Shown here: positions 1 to 5,824 of the stretch, one piece after another
Layout: every line of letters starts with the position of its first letter
Numbering within the stretch: position 1 is the first letter of the stretch
Source of the DNA: an uncultured Bacteroidales bacterium
GTDB taxonomy: Bacteria > Bacteroidota > Bacteroidia > Bacteroidales > UBA932
Length of the DNA stretch: 10,875 nucleotides
Direction of reading: 5' to 3'
NCBI GenBank assembly: GCA_934667175.1
Contig: CAKULN010000072.1
Location: 1 to 10,875, forward strand
Notes under the pieces: generated by a model
Database searches by the model: none
What the model was told of the DNA's origin: nothing
Seen by the model: only the letters and a program-made list of their open reading frames with translations
Position numbers and translations under genes: made by a program

Positions 1-364
1 CCTGTCGAAGCGCCCGCCCGAACGGTTCGACAATCTCACCAACCCTGGCCCGGCAAACTCACTATCGCCTCACCGTAACCCACCAACACCCACCGGCAGC
101 ATTTCCCCCACATTCCGCTTCCCGACAGTGCCCACCGTTCCCCACCCACCGGTCGCTGAGCCTGTCGAAGCGCCCGCCCGAACGGTTCGACAATCTCACC
201 AACCCTGGCCCGGCAAACTCACTATCGCCTCACCGTAACCCACCAACACCCACCGGCAGCATTTCCCCCACATTCCGCTTCCCGACGGTGCCCACCGTTC
301 CCCACCCACCGGTCGCTGAGCCTGCCGAAGCGCCCGCCCGAACGGTTCGACAATCTCACCAACC
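1..364. repeat. 160-bp tandem repeat, about 2.3 copies
   Basis: Copies span 1-160 and 161-320, and a partial third copy covers 321-364 before the sequence diverges. By eye copies 1 and 2 differ at one base (127 A versus 287 G) and the partial copy has one change (325 C for T). Each unit contains one REP-like pair (left arm at 151-172 and 311-332; right arm at 24-44, 184-204 and 344-364) plus about 106 bp of C-rich, G-poor filler rich in CCCACC/CACC. The array may extend left of the window. The open frame across it is not a credible gene: it is low complexity and periodic. Confidence 0.93.
311..364. repeat. REP-like paired motif (left arm plus right arm)
   Basis: The left arm GGTCGCTGAGCCTGCCGAAG (311-330) and right arm GGTTCGACAATCTCACCAAC (344-363) are imperfect inverted complements separated by about 12 bp, so the pair can fold into a hairpin. 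The same pair occurs at 151-204. This left arm plus the following CG is identical at 311-332, 3591-3612, 10737-10758 and 10844-10865. I do not recognise a named family; it resembles REP/BIME-type intergenic repeats in organisation. Confidence 0.8.
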
Positions 365-831
365 GGCCGGTCTCTTCCGCAAATATTACCGAGCCCGTTC
401 AAAGTATGAATTCTCCTGCGAAGCCTGAGCTTAGGCGCCGGCTTGAAATAGGCGCTTTATTTAGTTTGACTGGCAACAATTCAAAACACCTTGAGAATCA
501 AAGGGTGAGACATCACCTGTTCATTATCAGAATGTTACAAATCGTTGCCGGGGCAATCGGGAGGGCACTATTTTATAACTCGCTAATTGTATGGATGTTA
601 CTAAACACGGGATGCTATATCGGACACCTCGACAGGCTCGGCGCCCGACACAGCATGGTCGCTGAACCAGTCGAGATTGGCTGTTTGCAATCCACAGGCA
701 CAGGAGGATGACTTGGAGAGTGATTGGAGGCAGATTGATGTGCCTGACCCCCCTTGTTCGGGGATAAGGTCAGCCACGGGAACCAGCCTCTGGCAGCAGT
801 CAGGAGCGCATCACTGTGTCCGTGGTTTGTA
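320..831 (+). repeat. Dispersed repeat copy A (about 0.5 kb)
   Basis: First of three related copies. From 320 to about 674 it matches copy B (2283-2637) with about seven substitutions by eye. It contains a non-REP core (365-620), a reversed REP-like arm near 628-645, a left-arm variant at 659-674 and a structured 3' module (692-825). Compared with B and C it lacks about 87 bp between 674 and 681, exactly the segment that holds a REP-like right-arm pair in the others. Its 3' module is the most diverged of the three. The 101-codon frame at 406-711 is judged spurious: changes between copies are mostly non-synonymous and the frame breaks at different points in each copy. Confidence 0.85.
692..825 (+). 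other. Structured 3' module of copy A (candidate RNA or ssDNA fold)
   Basis: A 12-nt left arm (692-703, CCACAGGCACAG) pairs with 814-825 (CTGTGTCCGTGG) at 11 of 12 positions, including one G-U pair (698/819) and one A-C mismatch (696/821). Inside, CTGACC (744-749) pairs with GGTCAG (768-773), continued by CCCC (750-753) and GGGG (760-763). Equivalent pairings occur in copies B and C with compensatory changes. Whether it is transcribed cannot be seen here. Confidence 0.6.
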
Positions 832-1019
832 AAGAATAGAAAATGAAGCGATGAAACGAGCAAGGATAACACGTCCGCCTCATGCTTCTTATGAAAGTTT
901 TGGTTATATCGGAAACCATTCCTATTCTTATAGGAAACTTTTGGTTACAACCGAACATCTTAATTCCCATCAAACTACAATCCCTGGAATACCAATGGGG
1001 CTGACAGAAAAAGTATTAG
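832..1019. other. Spacer downstream of the Rpn gene, with a small hairpin
   Basis: No credible gene is visible. A perfect 7-bp inverted repeat with a 4-nt loop lies at 919-936 (TTCCTAT, TCTT, ATAGGAA), about 85 bp past the stop codon of the minus-strand Rpn gene. No clear T-run follows on the minus strand, so terminator function is doubtful. The hairpin sits between two imperfect direct repeats of 22 bp (893-914 and 934-955, about 18 matches), each containing TTTTGGTTA. Confidence 0.5.
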
Positions 1020-2084
1020 TCAAGCCTCCTTCCCTTGTGAAAGTGACTTTACCTGTTCAAGTGATAGTCCTGCAACCTGTGTTATCTGCTCGAATGGCAT
1101 GCCAAGCGCAAGCAATGACTTGGCGACATCTATCATGGCCGCATCGCGCCCTTCTGCCCTGCCTTCGAACTTGCCTTGCTCCATACCGTCTTTGAAGCCC
1201 TCCTGACGCCCCATTCGGTAGCCTTGCTGCTTCGCTCCCTCTATGTAGGGGCGCATCTCCTTCTCTGTCAACATAACACTGAAATAGTTGTCAATCTCAT
1301 TGTCGTCAAGGCCACTGACACGCATCGCCCTCTCCAATTTGCCAAACCGCTCATCATCCTTGGACCTCGACTTGGCAAAGATAGCGAAATTCCTGAATAT
1401 TCGGCACCATCCCGCAACGGGACTGTCATATTCATCGGTGTAGTGCATGATCCTCGGTAGCTCAAGGAGGTAGAGCGAAATCTGATCGCCAAATGGCTCT
1501 GAGGTCTCTACTTCCTGAATGCGGTAATGGTAGAGAATCTTGTCCTCCGGTGAATCCGGATGAGCATCCTCGTAGTTCATGATACAGATCACCTTGACTG
1601 GAGTCAGGACATATTCTTTATCACCTTCCTCAACCTGCCGATTGACCAATCTGGCGCCATAAAAGAACAGCCGGTCGCGCTGGTCAGACCTTGTGGCCTT
1701 CTGCATCTCGACAAGAATGGTTCCGGTGGGAGTCTGGCAGAGAAGGTCAAAGAGTATCTTCTTGTCATGTTGGGCATCCTTGGCGAGTTCTGTGTTCCGG
1801 AACTCTATTGACGTGATGTTTTCCTGAAGAATGTCATTTAGGAGCATGATGAGCATGTCAGGGTGGTTCTGGAACAGGTACTTGAATGCCCAATCGCATG
1901 TCAGGTCAAGATATTCCGGAGTGGCAAGGCTTTGGGCATAGGTGTCTTTCTCTTCCTCGCTCATACCTTTGAATCTTGAGCCATTATCAATCAGTCTCCG
2001 GCAATGACGGTAGCGTTTGCGATAGAGGTCCAGCTCGGACATTCCCTCTTGGTTAATGGCTGTTTTGGTCTTAGAACAATTCAT
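1020..2084 (-). CDS. Rpn-family recombination-promoting nuclease / putative transposase (PDDEXK_2)
   Basis: A 354-residue cytosolic protein with the layout of the Rpn/PDDEXK_2 group (putative transposase or invertase, TIGR01784-like). After a basic N-terminal extension, the entry motif DWAFKYLF is at residues 64-71, followed by LLNDIL (81-86). The presumed PD-(D/E)XK metal centre is D113 in LFDLL and E126-x-Q128 in LVEMQKA. The C-terminus has the usual Gly-rich charged stretch (about 283-313, repeated EG.. and GR.. steps) and a short helical tail ending LSLEQVKSL. E. coli relatives (RpnA-E) are DNA nucleases that promote RecA-independent recombination. The start at 2084 is the longest ATG; residue 15 (ATG at 2042) is an alternative and neither has a clear Shine-Dalgarno sequence. 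The gene is intact, solitary and on the opposite strand to the pilus operon, between dispersed repeat copies A and B. Family assignment is firm; any role in moving nearby repeats is inference. Confidence 0.88.
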   Translation of the reverse strand: MNCSKTKTAINQEGMSELDLYRKRYRHCRRLIDNGSRFKGMSEEEKDTYAQSLATPEYLDLTCDWAFKYLFQNHPDMLIMLLNDILQENITSIEFRNTELAKDAQHDKKILFDLLCQTPTGTILVEMQKATRSDQRDRLFFYGARLVNRQVEEGDKEYVLTPVKVICIMNYEDAHPDSPEDKILYHYRIQEVETSEPFGDQISLYLLELPRIMHYTDEYDSPVAGWCRIFRNFAIFAKSRSKDDERFGKLERAMRVSGLDDNEIDNYFSVMLTEKEMRPYIEGAKQQGYRMGRQEGFKDGMEQGKFEGRAEGRDAAMIDVAKSLLALGMPFEQITQVAGLSLEQVKSLSQGKEA

Positions 2085-2116
2085 AGTTCAAATTATGTTG
2101 ATTATTGGTAATATGT

Positions 2117-2140
2117 GGTCTCGGAATCCTTTCCGAAACC
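2117..2140 (-). promoter_or_regulatory. Hairpin in the leader of the Rpn gene
   Basis: On the minus-strand transcript, GGUUUCGGAA pairs with UUCCGAGACC over 10 bp (one G-U pair) around an AGGA loop. It ends 32 nt upstream of the ATG at 2084, inside the predicted 5' leader. It could stabilise the mRNA or control translation; a purine-rich loop presented this way could bind a protein or RNA. No family is recognised. Confidence 0.45.
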
Positions 2141-2160
2141 TGCACGCAATATCGGCATTG

Positions 2161-2192
2161 TAAACGTAAAAAATGAAAAGAAACACATGCAA
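2161..2192 (-). promoter_or_regulatory. Possible Bacteroidota-type promoter for the Rpn gene
   Basis: Reading the minus strand, TTGC (2192-2189) lies 20 bp before TACGTTTA (2168-2161). This is one base off the TAnnTTTG -7 consensus at near-ideal spacing from a weak -33 TTTG-like box. It would give a leader of roughly 70 nt that includes the hairpin at 2117-2140. The surrounding 2160-2280 segment is AT-rich and holds no gene. Confidence 0.3.
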
Positions 2193-2282
2193 TCCAAAAG
2201 AAACAGAAATATTTTTTCTTTTCCCCTTGATTTCAAGTTGTTTCGACAGACAGCCTTATAAAATAATCGCCATTGTAGCTTG

Positions 2283-2880
2283 GCCTGCCGAAGCGCCCGC
2301 CCGAACGGTTCGACAATCTCACCAACCGGCCGGTCTCATCCGCAAATATTACCGAGCCCGTTCAAAGTATGAATTCTCCTGCGAAGCCTGAGCTTAGGCG
2401 CCGGCTTGAAATAGGCGCTTTATTTAGTTTGACTGGCAACAATTCAAAACACCTTGAGAATCAAAGGGTGAGACATCACCTATTCATTATCAGAATGTTA
2501 CAAATCGTTGCCGGGGCAATCGGGAGGGCACTATTTTATAACTCGCTAATTGTATGGGTGTTACCAAACACGTGATGCTATATCGGGCACCTCGACAGGC
2601 TCGGCGCCCGACACAGCATGGTCGCTGAACCCGTCGAAGCGCCCGCCCTAACGGTTCGGTAAGCTCACCAACCGTGGTTCGACAGGCTCATCAACCGGGC
2701 AGTCGTGGTCGCTGTGCATGTAGAGACCGGCTGTTTAGCAACCCACAGGCACGGAAGGATGCCTTTGAGCCGTGTGAGAGGCCGATTCGTGTGTCTGCCC
2801 CTATCCCCAAACATGGGGGGCAGCCACAGCTACTCACCTCTGACAGCAGTCTGAAGCACATCCCCGTGCCCGTGGTTTGA
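2283..2880 (+). repeat. Dispersed repeat copy B (about 0.6 kb)
   Basis: Full-length copy. It starts inside a truncated REP-like left arm (2283-2295) with right arm 2307-2327. It continues through the conserved core (to about 2590), a left arm at 2620-2641, right arms at 2653-2673 and 2676-2696, and the structured module 2743-2875. B has its own substitutions in the core (GTG for ATG and CCA for CTA near 2557-2567, and TGA for GGA at 2573) that close the reading frame after 68 codons, which argues against protein function. Copies B and C are spaced about 690 bp apart in direct orientation. Confidence 0.88.
2743..2875 (+). other. Structured 3' module of copy B
   Basis: CCACAGGCACGG (2743-2754) pairs with CCGTGCCCGTGG (2864-2875) at 11 of 12 positions; the one mismatch is the same A-C pair as in the other copies. 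The inner stem is CTGCCCC (2795-2801) with GGGGCAG (2817-2823). Relative to copy A, the A702-T815 pair is here G2753-C2865 and the A747-T770 pair is C2798-G2820. Both are compensatory changes. Confidence 0.62.
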
Positions 2881-2943
2881 AAAACAAGAAAAACGTCATC
2901 TTTCATTAACTAGCCGAAACCAGTCCCCAACATCTCTACTACC

Positions 2944-3570
2944 GGTCGCTGAGCCTGTCGAAGCGCCGCCTAATGGTTCACAGGCTCACCAACCGTGGTT
3001 CGACAATCTCACCAACCGGCCGGTCTCTTCCACAAATATTACCGAGCCTGTTCAAAGTATGAATTCTCCTGCGAAGCCTGAGTTCAGATGCTGGCTTGAA
3101 ATAGGCGTTTTATTTAGTTTGACTGGCAACAATTCAAAACACCTTGAGAATCAAAGGGTGAGACATCACCTGTTCATTATCAAAATGTTACAAATCGTTG
3201 CCGGGGCAATCGGGAGGGCACTATTTTATAACTCGCTAATTGTATGGATGTTACTAAACACGGGATGCTATATCGGACACCTCGACAGGCTCGGCGCCCG
3301 ACACAGCATGGTCGCTGAACCAGTCGAAGCGCCCGCCCTAACGGTTCGGCAAGCTCACCAACCGTGGTTCGACAGGCTCATCAACCGGGCAGTCGTGGTC
3401 GCTGTGCATGTAGAGACCAGCTGTTTGCAATCCACAGGCACGGAAGGATGCCTTTGAGCCGTGTGAGAGGCCGATTCGTGTGGCTGACCCTATCTCCAAA
3501 CAATAGGGTCAAGCACAGCGACCAGCCTCTGACAGCTTTCAGAAGCACATCCCTGTGCCCGTGGTTTGAA
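2944..3570 (+). repeat. Dispersed repeat copy C (about 0.6 kb)
   Basis: Full-length copy beginning with a complete REP-like left arm (2944-2965) and two right arms (2975-2994 and 2997-3017). A core at about 3018-3290 follows, then a left arm at 3310-3331, right arms at 3343-3363 and 3366-3386, and the structured module 3432-3564. In the core C shares its 3' bases with A (for example ATGGATGTTACTAAACACGG) but retains the 87-bp REP-bearing segment present in B. The 132-codon frame at 3059-3457 simply runs through core and REP arms. Its changes relative to A (L to F, R to C, R to W, A to V, R to K) are mostly non-synonymous, so it is not called as a gene. Confidence 0.88.
3432..3564 (+). other. 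Structured 3' module of copy C
   Basis: CCACAGGCACGG (3432-3443) pairs with CTGTGCCCGTGG (3553-3564). The position that is A-U in copy A and G-C in copy B is a G-U pair here (3442/3554), an intermediate state. The inner hairpin is a perfect 8-bp stem, TGACCCTA (3485-3492) with TAGGGTCA (3504-3511), around an 11-nt loop. Confidence 0.62.
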
Positions 3571-3589
3571 AAGTAAACCCGATATCACG

Positions 3590-3616
3590 CGGTCGCTGAG
3601 CCTGCCGAAGCGACCG
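3590..3616. repeat. Solo REP-like left arm forming its own hairpin
   Basis: The left arm at 3591-3612 is extended so that CGGTCGC (3590-3596) is perfectly complementary to GCGACCG (3610-3616) around a 13-nt loop. There is no right arm. The segment 3617-3672, ending in CCCGTGGTTTGAGAAG, looks like a decayed and shortened remnant of the 3' end of the dispersed repeat (compare CCCGTGGTTTGAAAAG at 3558-3573). Confidence 0.65.
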
Positions 3617-3679
3617 TCTTGCAACCTGTCGAAGCACGTTGTCTCTAAGCGTCGGCCCGTGGTTTGAGAAGATACCCGC

Positions 3680-3712
3680 CCAAAACATAATCCCGGTTTT
3701 GGCCCGAAAACC
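3680..3712. other. Overlapping alternative hairpins
   Basis: CCAAAAC (3680-3686) pairs with GTTTTGG (3696-3702), a perfect 7-bp stem with a 9-nt loop. GGTTTT (3695-3700) can instead pair with AAAACC (3707-3712). The two structures exclude each other because they share the GGTTTT segment. No T-run follows, so neither is a standard terminator. Function unknown. Confidence 0.35.
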
Positions 3713-3761
3713 ACACTCGAGCTCTTGCACTTGAAAATCAACGAAATAAACGCCTTCTTCC

Positions 3762-3825
3762 CGTAAAAGGAACAGCCCCTCTCGTCAGAGGAACACGATT
3801 TTTCGATAAGTCTCGTCAAAGGAAC
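3762..3825 (+). promoter_or_regulatory. Three phased CGTMARAGGAAC sites upstream of the pilus operon
   Basis: CGTAAAAGGAAC (3762-3773), CGTCAGAGGAAC (3783-3794) and CGTCAAAGGAAC (3814-3825) lie in the same orientation with start-to-start spacing of 21 and 31 bp, close to two and three helical turns. The last two copies share a longer 15-bp match (TCTCGTCARAGGAAC). They end about 43 bp upstream of the candidate -7 box at 3869. The arrangement is what one expects for an activator or response regulator binding one face of the DNA; the regulator is not encoded in the window. Confidence 0.45.
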
Positions 3826-3868
3826 AAAAGAGAGGACGCAAAACGAGGAAAGGACGAAAGTTTATCCG

Positions 3869-3876
3869 TATATTTG
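3869..3876 (+). promoter_or_regulatory. Candidate -7 box of the pilus operon promoter
   Basis: TATATTTG matches the Bacteroidota sigma-factor -7 consensus TAnnTTTG exactly. No TTTG-like -33 box is present 19-21 bp upstream, which would fit an activator-dependent promoter using the phased sites at 3762-3825. Transcription would start near 3882, giving a leader of about 135 nt before the ATG at 4018. A 6-codon frame (ATG at 3989, MKMKLL, stop at 4007-4009) lies in this leader. The remainder of 3571-4017 holds no gene. Confidence 0.4.
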
Positions 3877-4017
3877 CGTCAATCAAAAACGGAATTTTGA
3901 AAATTTGGTCGATAGTCCTTTTGATTGCAAATCCACATGCCGACGGAGATAAAGATGTAGACTTGTAGACTCGGAGGCATTGTGCGCTATGAAAATGAAA
4001 TTACTTTAGTTAGATTG

Positions 4018-4806
4018 ATGAAACGTCACCTCATTTGTTGCTTCGCGGTTCTGGCGATGTCCTTTCTTGCGGTCTCAGCGCAAGAGCGAAACAATCATTC
4101 CGTAAATCAAGGCTGGTACGCCGGTCTCCGAGGTGAGATTCCGACAGGTGTCTGCACATTTTCCTCTTTCGGCTCCGGCGATAACGGAATCGGATGGGGC
4201 GGAGGCGTCTATGCCGGCAGGATGTTGGGCGACGTGCTTTCGGCCGAAATATCGGCCGGCTTTGGACGCGTCGGTCTCTCGGCGAGAGACTGCTGTGTCG
4301 AAAGAGGGTACTGGCTGGGATCGGACCGGGTGCGGTACAACGCTCCGGTAGCTGATCTTGAGGGATGGAACTATGACGATCTGGAAAGCGCCGTGTCAAT
4401 CATGAGGGTGGACGCAAGACTCAACGTGAACCTACTCGGACTGCTCGCCGGACCGGCCGCAAGGGCGTCTTCTCACGGCCGCTGGGCTGTTGAGGTCTCT
4501 CCGGTTCTCGCCGTGACCTGCTCCAAAGCCGAAATCAAGGCTTGGGTGGACGGCGGAAACTCCGAAAGAAACAGAAAGAGCGTCCTCAAGGCCGACTCGA
4601 AATGGAACTTCGGGGCGGGCGGATGCCTTCAGGTGCGCTTCTCGGTGACGGAGCGGATGGATGTGGCACTGTTCTCAGAGGCGCTGACGCTTGTGGGAAG
4701 CCGGTTCGATGGCGTCCCGAAGCATCAGCATGGCTCCAACCTGCTTTTGAGCAATGGATTCAAGGCTGCTTGGACTTTCGGAAAGGATTCAGGTGTAAGA
4801 AAATAA
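4018..4806 (+). CDS. Outer-membrane beta-barrel protein at the head of the pilus operon
   Basis: A 262-residue exported protein. The ATG at 4018 is chosen over the in-frame GTG at 3982 because it starts a clean type I signal peptide: MKRHLICC, a hydrophobic core to residue 18, and cleavage after VSA (about residue 21). The mature part alternates short amphipathic strands rich in Gly and aromatics: GWYAGLRGEIP (32-42), a Gly-rich GWGGGVYAGRML (59-70), LSAEISAGFGRVGL (74-87), MRVDARLNVNLLGLL (129-143), WAVEVSPVLAV (156-166), WNFGAGGCLQVRFSV (196-210), MDVALFSEALTLV (214-226) and a final strand FKAAWTF (248-254). This suggests a small barrel of about 8 strands. There is no lipobox and no OmpA peptidoglycan-binding domain. 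It lies 7 bp from the Mfa2-like gene and is probably cotranscribed. Barrel proteins of unknown role accompany several Bacteroidales pilus loci. An export or anchoring aid for the pilus is inference; the exact family is not recognised. Confidence 0.75.
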   Translation: MKRHLICCFAVLAMSFLAVSAQERNNHSVNQGWYAGLRGEIPTGVCTFSSFGSGDNGIGWGGGVYAGRMLGDVLSAEISAGFGRVGLSARDCCVERGYWLGSDRVRYNAPVADLEGWNYDDLESAVSIMRVDARLNVNLLGLLAGPAARASSHGRWAVEVSPVLAVTCSKAEIKAWVDGGNSERNRKSVLKADSKWNFGAGGCLQVRFSVTERMDVALFSEALTLVGSRFDGVPKHQHGSNLLLSNGFKAAWTFGKDSGVRK

Positions 4807-4813
4807 TAGGCCG

Positions 4814-5740
4814 ATGAGAAAGATGACAACCAGAACGAACATATTCATGAATGCCGTGTCCACCTTCCTCTTTGTGGTCTGTGTGGGCCTTTCGTTGCAG
4901 TCCTGCGGAAAGACGGTTCACTCCGATGAGAACGGCAGCGTCAGTGTTGAGTTGGTATATGCCGACCCCGAGGACAAGGACGCGATGACGATAGATGACG
5001 TGAAACTGTGGATATTCAATGATGACGGCGGGCTCGTCGGCAAGTACGGCTATGACAAGGCTTCTGAACTGGGGCTCCGGCGTTTCCACTTGGATGACGG
5101 ACGCTATCTGTTCGTGACGGCGGTGAACCTTGAGGATCCGTTCACATATTCAGAAATCACCAAGGCGACTGACGTCGAGAAGCTTATGTTCGGCCTTAGG
5201 CTTCCGGCCGCCTCTCCTGGTCATGCCTTTTACGGCGTCACCGAAGTGCTGGTCAAGGACGATGAGAGCTCGGTCGTGAGCTCTGAGATCCGCAGGGTGC
5301 TGTCTGAACTTTCGATCGTCATGACAGGAGCGCCTGCCGGCATGAGACTGGACGCCACGGTGCGCTGCATAGCTTCGGGAATATTCCCGGCCATAAAGGG
5401 CTCTGACGGCGGTTATGGATTGCCGACAAAAGAGGAGATCGTCAATATTCCTCTCCCTGTCGGGACCGAGTCCGGCGGAACCATCTCGACCCCTGTGATG
5501 CGTCTCATGCCATCTTTTGACGGCAGTCTCGCCACTTTGATTCACCTTACTCTGACCCTTGCGGACGGCTCGATCTTCGAAAGCGACATCGTAGCTCCGG
5601 TGATGCAGTCTTCCGGCAAGTACATCCTCACCCTTCGTTACACCGAGATGCGCGCCTACATGTACGTCACCTCGTACAAGATCAGCGACTGGGTCGAGGG
5701 GTGGGTCTTCAATGGGGAGATCCTCGATCCGGAAGAGTGA
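4814..5740 (+). CDS. FimB/Mfa2-family fimbrial anchoring lipoprotein
   Basis: A 308-residue lipoprotein with a long N-terminal signal and lipobox LQSC (Cys31). The body matches the Mfa2/FimB family pattern (PF08842-like): an N-terminal beta-sandwich with VKLWIFNDDGGLVGKY (63-78), DGRYLFVTAVN (95-105) and HAFYGVTEVLVKDD (137-150), then a C-terminal half with LSIVMTGAPAGM (166-177), KYILTLRY (269-276) and the closing ISDWVEGWVF (290-299). Family members anchor the fimbrial fibre in the outer membrane and limit its length; loss in Porphyromonas gingivalis gives long, shed fimbriae. Unlike the fimbrillins it has no T-R/K propeptide site near the N-terminus, as expected for a subunit that is not strand-exchanged in the same way. 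The ATG at 4814 is used; codon 4 is a second Met. An 84-bp AT-rich spacer separates it from the first fimbrillin. Placing the anchor gene before the major subunit is the reverse of P. gingivalis mfa1-mfa2. Confidence 0.85.
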   Translation: MRKMTTRTNIFMNAVSTFLFVVCVGLSLQSCGKTVHSDENGSVSVELVYADPEDKDAMTIDDVKLWIFNDDGGLVGKYGYDKASELGLRRFHLDDGRYLFVTAVNLEDPFTYSEITKATDVEKLMFGLRLPAASPGHAFYGVTEVLVKDDESSVVSSEIRRVLSELSIVMTGAPAGMRLDATVRCIASGIFPAIKGSDGGYGLPTKEEIVNIPLPVGTESGGTISTPVMRLMPSFDGSLATLIHLTLTLADGSIFESDIVAPVMQSSGKYILTLRYTEMRAYMYVTSYKISDWVEGWVFNGEILDPEE

Positions 5741-5824
5741 ATTCAGGAACATCAAAGAGTGGGTTTATGAATATAATAACGTGTAAATTGGAAAATTTAT
5801 AATTAATTTAAAATTTAAGTAATA
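5741..5824 (+). promoter_or_regulatory. AT-rich leader before the first fimbrillin
   Basis: This is the only long gap inside the operon. From about 5764 it is almost entirely A and T, with AAAATTTA (5792-5799) echoed by AAAATTTA (5810-5817), and reads into TAAGTAATAATG at the start codon. Such A/T-rich, structure-free leaders mark highly translated Bacteroidota genes. TAAATTGG (5784-5791) is one base from the -7 consensus, but its nearest -33-like box (TTTA at 5764) is only 16 bp away, so a separate promoter is uncertain. No terminator hairpin is visible. Confidence 0.4.

Noticed and set aside
1..364. CRISPR array
   Set aside because: The 160-bp unit is repeated whole with almost no variation; there are no short repeats separated by unique spacers and no cas genes.
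406..711. 101-codon frame starting MNSPAKPE, with related frames at 2369-2575 and 3059-3457
   Set aside because: The frames lie inside the dispersed repeat, end at different points, run through REP arms and change mostly non-synonymously. The constraint is not on protein and no family is recognised.
914..946. Rho-independent terminator after the Rpn gene
   Set aside because: The hairpin is real, but no U-run follows it on the minus-strand transcript and it lies about 85 nt past the stop.
2674..3576. Frames beginning MVRQAHQPGSRG at 2674 and 3364
   Set aside because: They start in a REP-like right arm and cross the structured 3' module; repeat-derived reading frames, not genes.
3490..3819. 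Minus-strand frame of 109 codons in the pilus upstream region
   Set aside because: It reads through the repeat end, REP hairpin and phased sites; no domain, signal or plausible composition.
3982..4017. GTG start extending the barrel protein by 12 residues
   Set aside because: The extension would precede a complete signal peptide that begins cleanly at the ATG at 4018.
3571..4017. Invertible (phase-variable) promoter for the pilus
   Set aside because: I looked for inverted repeats flanking the promoter region and found only short local hairpins; no recombinase gene is nearby.
5150..5755. Long minus-strand frame opposite the Mfa2-like gene (201 codons), and similar frames opposite the fimbrillins
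   Set aside because: Shadow frames of well-supported genes, with arginine- and histidine-rich translations and no domains.
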